Shown piece by piece: positions 7,542 through 18,000 of a stretch of 64,000 nucleotides of DNA. The notes under the pieces were generated by a model. It saw only the letters and a program-made list of their open reading frames with translations, did not search any database and was not told the DNA's origin. The DNA is taken from the NCBI RefSeq assembly GCF_009659535.1, contig NZ_VJZZ01000005.1, forward strand, positions 357,095 through 421,094, read 5' to 3'. The position numbers and the translations under genes are program-made. The DNA comes from Aggregicoccus sp. 17bor-14. GTDB lineage: Bacteria; Myxococcota; Myxococcia; Myxococcales; Myxococcaceae. Position 1 is the first letter of the stretch. Every line of letters starts with the position of its first letter.

Positions 7542-9641
7542 GTGGATATCCCGGAAGAGAAGAAGGCGGGGGGCTGGGAGGCGCGGCTCCTCGGGGGCGC
7601 GACGCTGGTGAGCGGCGAGCGGGTGCTGCGGCTGGACCGCAAGCCCGCGGGGCTGCTCGGCTACCTCGCGTGGGAGGGCCCCACGCCGCGCGCCCGGCTC
7701 GCGGGGCTGCTGTGGCCCGAGAGCCCCGAGTCCACGGCGCGCAACAACCTGCGCCAGACGCTGCGGCGCCTGCGCACCCAGACGGGCGCGGACCTGGTGC
7801 AGGGCGACGACCTGCTCTCGCTCGCCCCGGAGCTGGGGGGCGATGCGCGCGACCTGCGCGAGCCGACGCAGGACGTGGACCGGCTGCGCGCCCGCGTGCA
7901 GGCCGGCGCGCTGCTCGAGGGGCTGGACTACGACGACGCGGAGGACTTCCGCGAGTGGCTGCAGCTCGCGCGCGAGGCGCTGGGGGCGGCGCAGCGGCGC
8001 GCGCTCGCGGGTGCGGCGGACGGGCTGGAGGCCGCGGGCCACTTCTCGGGCGCGCTCGCGCTCGCGCGCCTCGGCGTGGACGTGGAGCCGTACGCGGAGG
8101 AGGCGCACCGGCGCCTCGTGCGCCTGCTCTACCTCTCGGGAGACCGCAGCGCGGCGCTGCTCGCCTACGAGCGGCTGAAGGCGATGCTGCAGGAGCGCTT
8201 CGGCGTGGGGCCCCTGCCGGAGACGGCGGCGCTCGCGCGGGAGATCTCCCGCGGCACGGCCGCGGCCACCCGCGCGCCGGCGCAGCCCAGCGCCCCGAAG
8301 GCCCGCCTGCCCCTCTCCGTGCTGCGCCCGCCGGTGCTGGTGGGGCGCGAGCAGGAGTGGGCGCGCATGGAGGCCGCGTGGGAGGCGCGCCAGGGCATCG
8401 CCATCAGCGGCCCGCCGGGCGTGGGCAAGAGCCGGCTGGTCAACGACTTCCTCCAGGCGAAGGCGCCCGGGCGCACCGTGTTCTGCTCGGGCAAGGCCGG
8501 AGACCGGCTCGTGCCCTACGGCACGCACGCGCGCACCTACCGGCAGATGCTGGACGTGCTGGGCGGCGCCCCGCTGCCCGAGTGGGCGCGGCTCGAGCTC
8601 GCGCGCATCATCCCGGAGCTGGGCCCCCGCCCGCCGCCGCTCGCAGGCGAGGAGGACAAGCTGCGCTTCTGGCAGGCGAAGATCGAGCCCTTCCGCGTGG
8701 CGCACGGGCTCGGCTACGACACGCTCGCCTTCGACGACCTGCAGTACGTGGACGCGGCGAGCGCCGAGGCAGGCTCCTACGTGCTGAGCCAGCTGCTGCA
8801 GGACCCGGCCACGCCCGTGCGCACCATCCACGTGTTCCGCACCGGCTCGCTGCCCCCGGAGACGGACGCCATCATCCGCTCCATGGCGGCCGCCGGGCTG
8901 CTCTGCCTCATCGAGCTCGAGCCGCTGCAGCCCTCGCGCCTGGACGAGCTGCTCGCGAGCCTCGGGGTGCCCGGGCTCGAGGGGCGCGCCGAAGAGCTCG
9001 CGCGCTACACCGGCGGCAACCCGCTCTTCGTGCTGGAGACGGTGCGCCACCTGCTGGAGAGCGGCGACCTCTCGCGCGGGCTCTCGGAGAGCCTGCCGCC
9101 GCCGGGGAAGGTGGGCCCGGTCATCGCCGAGCGCCTCGCCAAGCTGAGCGCGCCCGCGCTGCACCTCGCGCAGGCGCTCGCCGTGCTGGGCACGGACTTC
9201 ACCCTGGGCGTGGCGGCGGAGCTGCTCGAGAGCCCGCCGCTGGAGCTCGCCGCGCCGTGGCGCGAGCTGGAGACGGCGCAGGTGGTGCGCGGGGGCGGCT
9301 TCAGCCACGACCTGATGGAGGAGACGGTGGGGGCCCTGATGGCGGAGCCGGTGCGCCGCCACCTGCACCGCCGCGCGGCGCTCGTGCTGCAGGCGCGCGG
9401 CAGCCGCCCCGCGCGCGTGGCCGCGCACTGGCGCGACGCGGGCGAGGACGCCCACGCCGCGCCCTTCCTCCTGGCCGCCGCCGAGCAGGCGCGCGGAGAG
9501 CTGCTGCTCAAGGAGGCGGAGGACTTCTACGTGCGGGCGGCAGAGGCCCTGCGCGCGGCGGGCAACGAGGACGGCGCGCGCGCGGTGCTCGCCAGCCGCG
9601 AGCTCGCGCTGGGCGGGGCGAAGCAGCGCGTGCACGCCTGA
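7542..9641 (+). CDS. BTAD/SARP-type transcriptional regulator with AAA ATPase domain
   Basis: A 699-residue protein starting at GTG 7542. Residues about 8-100 form an OmpR-like winged helix (LVSGERVLRLDRKPAGLLGYLA, GLLWPESPESTARNNLRQTLRRLR), the DNA-binding part of SARP-family activators. Residues about 110-245 are the bacterial transcriptional activation domain (BTAD; PYAEEAHRRLVRLLYLSGDRSAALLAYERLK). From about 265 an AAA/NACHT-like ATPase starts (LVGREQEW; Walker A GPPGVGKS near 290; Walker B LAFDDLQ; sensor-like YTGGNPLF). There is no C-terminal LuxR helix-turn-helix. It is closely related in architecture and sequence to the protein at 25735-27807. Such proteins switch between ADP- and ATP-bound states in response to a ligand; the signal here is unknown. 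Confidence 0.87.
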   Translation: MDIPEEKKAGGWEARLLGGATLVSGERVLRLDRKPAGLLGYLAWEGPTPRARLAGLLWPESPESTARNNLRQTLRRLRTQTGADLVQGDDLLSLAPELGGDARDLREPTQDVDRLRARVQAGALLEGLDYDDAEDFREWLQLAREALGAAQRRALAGAADGLEAAGHFSGALALARLGVDVEPYAEEAHRRLVRLLYLSGDRSAALLAYERLKAMLQERFGVGPLPETAALAREISRGTAAATRAPAQPSAPKARLPLSVLRPPVLVGREQEWARMEAAWEARQGIAISGPPGVGKSRLVNDFLQAKAPGRTVFCSGKAGDRLVPYGTHARTYRQMLDVLGGAPLPEWARLELARIIPELGPRPPPLAGEEDKLRFWQAKIEPFRVAHGLGYDTLAFDDLQYVDAASAEAGSYVLSQLLQDPATPVRTIHVFRTGSLPPETDAIIRSMAAAGLLCLIELEPLQPSRLDELLASLGVPGLEGRAEELARYTGGNPLFVLETVRHLLESGDLSRGLSESLPPPGKVGPVIAERLAKLSAPALHLAQALAVLGTDFTLGVAAELLESPPLELAAPWRELETAQVVRGGGFSHDLMEETVGALMAEPVRRHLHRRAALVLQARGSRPARVAAHWRDAGEDAHAAPFLLAAAEQARGELLLKEAEDFYVRAAEALRAAGNEDGARAVLASRELALGGAKQRVHA

Positions 9642-9716
9642 GGCGGGTGTCCGCCGCCGGCACTGCCGAACGCAGGGCTTGCGGACGGTGCGCGGGTGCG
9701 GAAGATGGGCTGCACC

Positions 9717-10918
<1,202 letters not shown>

Positions 10919-10922
<4 letters not shown>

Positions 10923-12424
10923 GCCGCCGGACACTCCGCGAACCATCTCGCCGCAGCCCGGGCGACCTCCTCCGGCGTGGCAGCCGTGTCGCTCGCCCAG
11001 GCGACGAAGCCGTCAGGACGCACGAGCACGGCGCTCAGCCCGAGGCGGTCCCTCGCGTCGCAGGCCACGTACCTGACGCGCTCGCCCCAGCGGCCCTCCA
11101 GCGCGCGCAGCGGCCCCTGCGGGCCGAAGTCCAGGAGCACTCCGCTCCCCTCTTGCAGCCGTGTGCCGAGCCTCGATCCGTTCTCCAGCTCGAAGTCCGG
11201 GCAGCTGCGGCCCACCAGCGGGTGCTCGCCGCCGAGGCCGTAGCGGAGGGACACGCCCCAGACACGCTCCGCGAAGTAGGTCGCGCCGTCGCGCGTGGCG
11301 ATCAGGTCGCGCAGGATGGCCTCGAGGGCGCGGGACGATCGGCTGGGGCGCATCAGCGCGACCTGGGCCCGCGACCAGTCGAGGATGCGCGCCCCGAGCG
11401 GATGCCGCTCCGCGGTGTAGCTGTCGAGCAGGCCCTCGGGGGCATCGCCGCGGAGGGTGGCGGCGAGCTTCCACCCGAGGTTCATGGCGTCACCCAGTCC
11501 GAGGTTCAAGCCCTGTCCGCCGAGCGGTGAATGGATGTGCGCGGCGTCGCCCGCCAGCAGCACCCGTCCCTTGCGGTAGGTCGTCGCCTGCTGGGCGCGG
11601 TCGGTCCAGGTCGTGGCGGAGTTCAACGCCTCGACGGTCACATCCGTGCAGGACACGCGCCGCAGGACCGCTTGCACGTGCTCGCGCGTGATCGGCTGGG
11701 TGCGGTGGAATGCGCCGCCGTCGAAGTCGGCCATCGCGATCACCCCGGGCTGCCCCTGCATGTACATCCCCGTCGGCGTGTGATGTCGGCCGAGGGGGAG
11801 CTTCTCCGGATCGGCGAGCTCGACGCGGACCGAGTAGCCCGTGAACTCCGGCTCGGTCCCCGTGAACTCGAAGCCCCCCTGCTTGCGCACCGTGCTGCGG
11901 CCGCCGTCGCAGCCCACGAGCCAGCGCGCGCGAAGGCGCTGCCCGCCGGCGTGGACGGTCACGTCATCGTCCGAAGCCTCGAAGCCTTCGACTCCCTGGC
12001 CGCGCCGGAGCTGCACGCCGAGGGAGAGCGCTCGAGCGGTGAGAACCCGCTCGAGATGCTCCATCTCGCAGCCGAACTGGAAGTCGGCCGGGCCCGGCAG
12101 TCGGAACGTCCAGCGCGACGAGTCGATGCGGTCGTAGTCGAACGCGATGCCCGCGAAGTGGCCGGCCGGCCCGCGCAGCGGAGGCCCCGCAGCCATGGCG
12201 CCAGGCTGGGGTTGCGCTGCGATCTGTTCCAGCAGCCCGCGCCGATAGAAGGCTTCGATGCTCGGGCCCCACAGCCCTCGCCTTCCGAAGGGAAGCCGCT
12301 TCAGGGGGGAGTGCGGATCTTCCGACTGCTCGAGCACCAGCACGGAGCGCTTCCCGAGCCGCAGCTCGCAAGCCAGGAACAGGCCGACCGGGCCGGCCCC
12401 CGCGATGATCACGTCGTAGTCCAA
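10919..12424 (-). CDS. FAD-dependent aromatic hydroxylase family monooxygenase (PheA/TfdB type)
   Basis: A 501-residue flavoprotein. The N-terminus DYDVIIAGAGPVGLFLACEL is the FAD Rossmann motif (GxGxxG). The middle contains WLVGCDGGRSTVRK (the DG motif), and GDAAHIHSPLGGQGLNLG is the second FAD-binding motif (GD). The last 140 residues form the thioredoxin-like C-terminal domain of the PheA/TfdB group (PDFELENGSRLGTRLQEGSGVLLDFG). No ATG fits. TTG at 12424 is the start because it is preceded, at five bases, by the strong Shine-Dalgarno GGAAGGA and puts the dinucleotide fold at residue 3. Homologues hydroxylate phenols or polyketides with NADPH and O2. No polyketide genes are nearby, so the substrate is open. 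Confidence 0.87.
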
Positions 12425-12513
12425 GGCGTCCTTCCGGTTCGGGTGACTGGAGGCGTGACGGCCCGCCGCCCGCTGAAGCCTGCGCACTTCCGCAGGGGTG
12501 GGCAGGGACAGGG

Positions 12514-13107
12514 TCAGGCGCGGTGCAGCACGCCGCGCAGCGAGAGCTGCCCGCAGGCGGCGAGGTCTCCGGGGCTGGTGTGCGCGTCCGCGCGTCCCGG
12601 CACCAGGTCCACCTCGGCGAGCCGGTAGCAGCGGCTCACCAGCTGCGAGCAGAAGTACGAGGCCGCGCTCTTCTTCGGGTCGCGGTACTTGCGCATCCGG
12701 CCGTGCCAGACCATCCGCGCGAGCCGCAGGAGCGGCCCGTGCGCGTAGGGCTTGCCCACCTCGTCCAGCGCCGCGGTCACGAGCACGTCGCGGCGCAGCC
12801 GCGCGCGCACCTCGGGCAGCGGGGTGAACCAGTCCACCTGGCCGCTGTAATGGTCCACCGCCACGCTCAAGGGCACTGCCTCCACGCCCTTGCCCACCGC
12901 CTGCACCACCATGAGCCGCGGGCCCCACCACAGCGCGACCCCCGCGTGCGAGTAGGCGCTCTTGCTGCCCCAGCGGATGAGGCGGCTCATCCAGTAGGTC
13001 CCCTGGAAGAGCAGCACGTCGCCGTCCTGGATCTCCGCACGCACCGCGCGGTAGTCCAGGCGGCTGCCCTTCGGTCGCTTCGGTGCGCGCGCGGCGAGCC
13101 CCTCCAC
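12514..13107 (-). CDS. YiiX-like permuted papain-fold (NlpC/P60 superfamily) hydrolase
   Basis: A 197-residue protein with GTG start at 13107, immediately after the stop of the upstream DUF2378 gene (zero gap). It has the motifs of the permuted NlpC/P60 YiiX/YebB group: EIQDGDVLLFQGT, then YSHAGVALWWG (catalytic His region), then ASYFCSQLVSRCYR (catalytic Cys in FCSQLV). These enzymes act on amide or ester bonds of lipids or cell-wall peptides. No signal peptide is evident, so a cytoplasmic or membrane-peripheral role is likely. It ends a three-gene unit with two DUF2378 paralogues. That linkage suggests a shared, unknown role. Confidence 0.78.
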   Translation of the reverse strand: MEGLAARAPKRPKGSRLDYRAVRAEIQDGDVLLFQGTYWMSRLIRWGSKSAYSHAGVALWWGPRLMVVQAVGKGVEAVPLSVAVDHYSGQVDWFTPLPEVRARLRRDVLVTAALDEVGKPYAHGPLLRLARMVWHGRMRKYRDPKKSAASYFCSQLVSRCYRLAEVDLVPGRADAHTSPGDLAACGQLSLRGVLHRA

Positions 13108-13707
13108 TCAGGCCTCCCAGCGCACGCGGTAGGTGCAGCCCTGCGCGTCGCGTGCGTGCACGCTCACGTCCCGGCGGGCCACGCCCACGTGCTCGAGCGC
13201 CGCGTCCACCACGCCCGCCACGTACGCGGGGTGCAGCGTGGGCTCGTTGAGCCACAAGAGCACCTCGGTGGGCCCCACTTCGGTGAGCTGGCTGAGGTTG
13301 TAGTTGCAGCCCGCACGGAAGTTCTGGGTCATCCGCTCCAGGGTGCGGCGCGGCCCGATGAGCCGCAGCAGCCGCAGCATCGCGGCGCCGGTGAGCGTGC
13401 GCGAGTAGCCCACCAGCAGCTGGCGGCCCAGCTGGTGGTAGGCCTGCTCGTGCGAGCCGTGTGGCCACAGCAGCTCCGCCGTGAGCTGCAGGAAGCGGTT
13501 CCAGTCGGCGCGCCGGTAGGTGGGCAGCAGCGGCCGCGCGAGGTCCAGGCCCGCGTCCGCGAGCCGCGCGCGCAGCTCCGGCGTCACCTGCCCCTTGAGC
13601 CCCACGTGGAAGAGCCCCTCCACGGCGTGGTCGAACACCAGCTCGGGCTCACCGGGCCCCGGCGTGCTCCTCCTCAGCTCCTCGACGCTGCGGCTCTGCG
13701 GGTACAT
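13108..13707 (-). CDS. DUF2378 (TIGR02265) family protein, copy 2 of a tandem pair
   Basis: A 199-residue protein of the myxobacterial DUF2378 family. Diagnostic blocks are VFDHAVEGLFHVGLKGQVTPELRARL, YRRADWNRFLQL, GRQLLVGYSRTLTG, LIGPRRTLERMTQNFRAG, and a C-terminal CTYRVRWEA. It follows the neighbouring copy at 13711-14346 by only three bases. The two are alike across nearly the whole length, including the last 30 bases of DNA, so they arose by tandem duplication. The N-terminal 20 residues differ. The family is expanded in myxobacterial genomes with no established biochemical role; it appears soluble here. Function unknown. Confidence 0.87.
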   Translation of the reverse strand: MYPQSRSVEELRRSTPGPGEPELVFDHAVEGLFHVGLKGQVTPELRARLADAGLDLARPLLPTYRRADWNRFLQLTAELLWPHGSHEQAYHQLGRQLLVGYSRTLTGAAMLRLLRLIGPRRTLERMTQNFRAGCNYNLSQLTEVGPTEVLLWLNEPTLHPAYVAGVVDAALEHVGVARRDVSVHARDAQGCTYRVRWEA

Positions 13708-13710
13708 GCC

Positions 13711-14346
13711 TCAGGCTTCCCAGCGCACGCGGTAGGTGCAGCCCTCCTCGTCGCGCGCGTGCACGGTGATGCTGCGCTCGGCCACGCCCACCAGCTCCAG
13801 CACCATGTCCACGATGCCGGCCACGTAGGAGGGGTGCAGGGTGGGCTCGTTCATCCACAGCAGCACCTCGCGCGGGCCCAGCTCCGTCACCTTGCACAGG
13901 TTGTAGTTGCCCCCGGAGCGGAAGTTCTGGGTCATCCGGTCCAGCGTGCGGCGCGGGCCGATGAGGCGCAGCAGGCGGATGATGGCGCCGCCCATCAGCG
14001 TGCGCGAGTAGCCCAGGAGCAGCTGGCGGCCCAGCTGGTGGTAGGCCTGCTCGGGCGTCTCGTCGGGCCACAGCGTCTCGGCCGTCACCTGGATGAAGCG
14101 GTTCCAGGCAGCGCGCGGGTAGGCGGGCAGCAGCGGGCGCGAGAGGTCCAGCCCCGCGTCCTTGAGGCGCGCCTGCAGGGGCGGCGTCACCTGCCCCTTG
14201 AGGCCCACGTGGAACAGCCCCTCCACGGCGTGCTGGAACACCAGCTCGGCCTCGCCGGGCCGGAGGCTGGCGCGCTTCGACGAGGTGCCGGACGAGGCTC
14301 CGGAGGAGGCGTTCGGGGAGGCGTTGCCCTGGGTCTGCGGGTGCAT
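13711..14346 (-). CDS. DUF2378 (TIGR02265) family protein, copy 1 of a tandem pair
   Basis: A 211-residue member of the same family as the next gene. After a low-complexity Ser/Gly/Ala-rich N-terminus (about residues 1-28) it has VFQHAVEGLFHVGLKGQVTP, GRQLLLGYSRTLMGGAIIRLL, RRTLDRMTQNFRSG and the C-terminal CTYRVRWEA. It is the first gene of the three-gene unit. The start chosen is the ATG at 14346; an ATG nine bases further upstream is equally possible. A third relative is at 37088-37633. Confidence 0.87.
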   Translation of the reverse strand: MHPQTQGNASPNASSGASSGTSSKRASLRPGEAELVFQHAVEGLFHVGLKGQVTPPLQARLKDAGLDLSRPLLPAYPRAAWNRFIQVTAETLWPDETPEQAYHQLGRQLLLGYSRTLMGGAIIRLLRLIGPRRTLDRMTQNFRSGGNYNLCKVTELGPREVLLWMNEPTLHPSYVAGIVDMVLELVGVAERSITVHARDEEGCTYRVRWEA

Positions 14347-14470
14347 GCGCCGCACTCTACCTCAAGCCGGGCCCGGGACCGGCCGACCTGCACCTCCGGG
14401 GGGGACGAGCAGGCAGGGGGCGGGCGCCGTCCCCGGGCGCGGCGCGCGCCGGGCCACTAGGATTCGCCCC

Positions 14471-15025
14471 ATGCGACACACGAGCAAGACGGCCGCAAGC
14501 GCCCTGCTGGCGCTGGGCCTGGCCTGCGCCCACCCCGCCGCTGACGCACCGCAGGAGGCGGGCGCCTCCGGGGGCGGCGCGCCCGAGGCGCTGCAGGCGC
14601 TGGCGATGCGCGGGGTGATGGACTTCTACGGCGTGGGCTTCGGGCGCGGGCTGCTGGTCTGCGTGTCCCTCTGCGAGCAGGGGCGCTGCGCGTCGCCCTC
14701 GCCCCAGTTCGTCGCCCGCTTCGAGCACGAGCAGTACCGCGTGAACGAGCCCGGCTACTGCACCTGGCGCGACGGGCGCGTCACCTACTCGGGCCGCGCC
14801 TCGGCGCAGCTGGGCGCCCAGCAGCTGAGCCTGCGCACCCCGCCGCGCGGCGCGCTCTACCTGGACCTCTGGCCCGCCGAGGGCTGCGCGCAGGGCACCT
14901 GCACCGTGCCCGCGAAGCTCACCGTGGGCGCCGGCACCACGCGCGGCCTCAGCGTGCTGCTCGAGAAGCAGCGCGCCGACTGGCGCGTGCGCCAGGTGCG
15001 CGAGCTGCGGCTCGCCTCGCAGTAG
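14471..15025 (+). CDS. Putative lipoprotein, unknown family
   Basis: A 184-residue precursor starting at ATG 14471. The N-terminus ALLALGLACAHPAADAP is a lipoprotein signal with lipobox LGLAC, leaving a periplasmic or outer-membrane lipoprotein. The mature part has paired cysteines (VCVSLCEQGRC, YCTWR, GCAQGTC), suggesting disulfides, and a C-terminal beta-rich pattern. No family recognised. It converges with the hybrid histidine kinase gene, 18 bases apart, with no visible terminator between. Confidence 0.7.
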   Translation: MRHTSKTAASALLALGLACAHPAADAPQEAGASGGGAPEALQALAMRGVMDFYGVGFGRGLLVCVSLCEQGRCASPSPQFVARFEHEQYRVNEPGYCTWRDGRVTYSGRASAQLGAQQLSLRTPPRGALYLDLWPAEGCAQGTCTVPAKLTVGAGTTRGLSVLLEKQRADWRVRQVRELRLASQ

Positions 15026-15043
15026 CGCCGGGGCAGCGGGCGC

Positions 15044-18000
15044 TCAGGCCGCGCGGCGCGCGAGGCGCTCGCGCACCACGGCCTTCACCTCGCCGGGGTC
15101 GAAGGGCTTGGCCACCACGCGGCCCGCCACCTGCTCGAGGAAGCGGCGCGCCTCGGGGGTGAACGCGCCGCCGGTGACGAAGACGACGCGCCCCTGCAGC
15201 GCGGGCTGCACGTGACCCAGCGCCTCCCAGAAGTCGCGCCCGCTCATCTCCGGCATCATCACGTCGCAGAAGACGAGGTCGAAGTGCTCGCCGGCCACCA
15301 GCCGCTCCAGCGCGGTGCGCGCGCTGGTGACGGCCTCCGCGTGGTGCTCGGTGCCCAGCAGGCGCACGAGGCTCTTGGCCACCAGGGGCTCGTCGTCCAC
15401 CACCAGGATGCGCCCGCGCGGGCCCGGCGCGCTGGGCACCGGCACGGGGCGCGCGGGCTGCTCGTCGGTGGCCGCGGGCAGCACCACGCGGAACAGGGAG
15501 CCCTCTCCCGGGCGGCTCTCCACGTGGATGTCGCCGCCCAGCCCGGTGACGATGCTGTGGCAGATGGAGAGCCCCAGCCCCGTGCCCTCGCCCACCGGCT
15601 TGGTGGTGAAGAAGGGGTCGAAGATGAGCTTCAGGTTCTCCGGCGGGATGCCGCAGCCGCTGTCCCTCACCTCCACCACGGCGCGCCCGGCCGCGTCCGT
15701 GGAGGTGCGCACGGAGATCTCGTTCTGGTCCGCCGCGCCCTCGCGGATCGCCTGCGCGGCGTTCACCACGAGGTTGAGGAACACCTGGCCCAGCTTCGCC
15801 TCGCTGGCCATCACGTAGGGCACCTCGCCCAGCTCCTTGCGCAGCCGGGCGCGGTGGCGCACCTCGTTGTTCGCCATGGACAGCGAGCTCTCGAGCACCG
15901 GGCGCAGGTCGATGCGGCTGGGCGTCTCGCCGCCGCGGCTGAAGGTCTTCAGGTCCTTCACGATGTGCTTCACGCGGTCCGCACCGTGGCAGGCCTCGTC
16001 CAGTGCCTGGGCCACCTCGCGCACCTCGTCCAGCTCCAGCGTGCGGCCCGCCTCGAGCGCCTTCTCCCAGGCGCGCAGCTCCACCGCGCCGTAGCGCAGG
16101 TTGCTCACCACGAAGGCGAGCGGGTTGTTGATCTCGTGCGCGACGCCGGCCGCGAGCGTGCCCACGCTGGCCATGCGGTCGCTCAGCCGCAGCCGCGCCT
16201 CCATCTGCTGCGCCTGGGTCACGTCGCGCGCCACGGAGACGTAGGCGGCGCGCCCGCCGAAGGTGAGGGGCACGCCGCTCAGCTCCACCACGGCCACGCT
16301 GCCGTCGCGCCGCCGCAGCCGCGCCTCCTGCACCCCCGGGGCCCGCTCGCGCGCCTCGGCCTCGTCCTCCGGCAGGCGGTGGGCGTGCAGCGGCTGGCCC
16401 TGCAGGTCGCGCAGCCGCTCGTAGCCGAGCAGGCGCAGCGCCGCGTCGTTCGCGTAGGTGGCGCGCTCGTCCACGTACACCGTGACGGCGATGGGCAGCT
16501 GCTCGATGAGCCGGCGCAGGCTCTCCTCGATCTCGGCGCTCTCCTCCGCCACGCGGATGAGGGCGCGGTTGGCCTCCGCGAGCTCGCCGGTGCGCTCCTC
16601 CACCCGCTCGGTGAGCTCGCGCTCGCGCTCGCGCAGCTGCCGCACGCGCAGCCGGAAGGCGAGCGCCACCAGCCCCGCGAGCGCGAGCAGCGCCGCGCCC
16701 CAGAAGGCCGGCGTCTCGAGCAGGCGCGGGCGGCGGCGGAAGGCGAAGGTGGCCTCCACCGGGGCGGCCTGCGCGCCGGCCCCGCCCGCGCGCTCCAGCA
16801 TCACCCGGAAGCGGTACTGGCCCGCGGGCAGGTTCGTGTAGAAGGCCTGCCGCCGGCTCCCCGCGTCCACCCAGTCCGGGTCGTAGCCCTCCAGCTTGTA
16901 GCGGTAGCGCACGCGCTCGGGGTCCACGAAGGTGAGCGCCGCGTAGTGCAGCTCGATGTCCGGCGCCTCGCCGCTCAGGCCCCCCTGCGCCTCCACCGGG
17001 TGGCCGCCGCTGAGCACCTGCTCGATGACGAGCGGCGGCGTGGGCAGCGGCCGCACCTGGCGCGCCGGGTCGATGCGCACCGCGCCGGAGATGGTGGGAA
17101 ACCACAGCGCGCCGTCGCGCGCGCGCAGGCTCGCCGCGCGGCTCGCGCTGTTGCACTCCACCGCGCGCAGGCCGTCCGAGCGGCCGAAGGTCTCCGAGTG
17201 CACGCGCTCGCGCGTCCCCGCGAGCACCTCCTCCAGCTCCGCCTTCGCCACGCGCGCGATGCCGTGGTTGCTGCTCAGCCACAGGCTGCCCTGGCCGTCG
17301 TCCAGCACCGAGAGGATGTGCGGGTCGAAGAGCCCCTCCTTCACCCCCACGCTGCGCAGCACGCCCCGCTCCAGCCGCACCAGCCCCTGCTCCGTGCCCA
17401 GCCAGAGCACGCCCGGGCGCTCGCGGTCCTGCGCGAGCGCGCCCACGCTGCGCCCCGCGAGCCCCTCCTTCGGGCCGTAGCTCTCCACCACCCGGCCGCC
17501 GTCCTGGCCCGGGTCGAAGCGCACCAGCCCCGCGGGAGTGCCCAGCCACAGGCCGCCCTCGGGCGCATCGAGGATGTGGTTCACGCCGTTGCGCGAGATG
17601 CCGGCCGCGGCGCCGTACACCGTGAAGCGGCCGCTCTTCGCCTCCAGCCGCGCGAGCGCCACGTCGGTGCCGAACCAGAGGTCCCCCCGCGGGTCCTCGT
17701 GCACGTAGAAGACGAGCTCGCTGGGCAGCCCGTCCTTCGTGCCGTAGCGCCGGAAGTGCTCGCCGTCGAAGCGCGCCGCGCCCTGGCTGGTGGCCACCCA
17801 CAGCCCGCCCTCGCGGTCCTCGGAGAGGCCGAACACGATGCCGTTGGGCACGCCCTGCGCCTCGCCGTAGCGCGTGAGCTGGCCGTCCTTCAGCCGGTGC
17901 AGCCCCGCGTCCTCCGTGCCCAGCCACACCGCGCCCGCGCGGTCCTCGTACACGCTCCACACCACGTCGTGCGCGAGCCCCTCGGGCGTCCCCAGCACCT

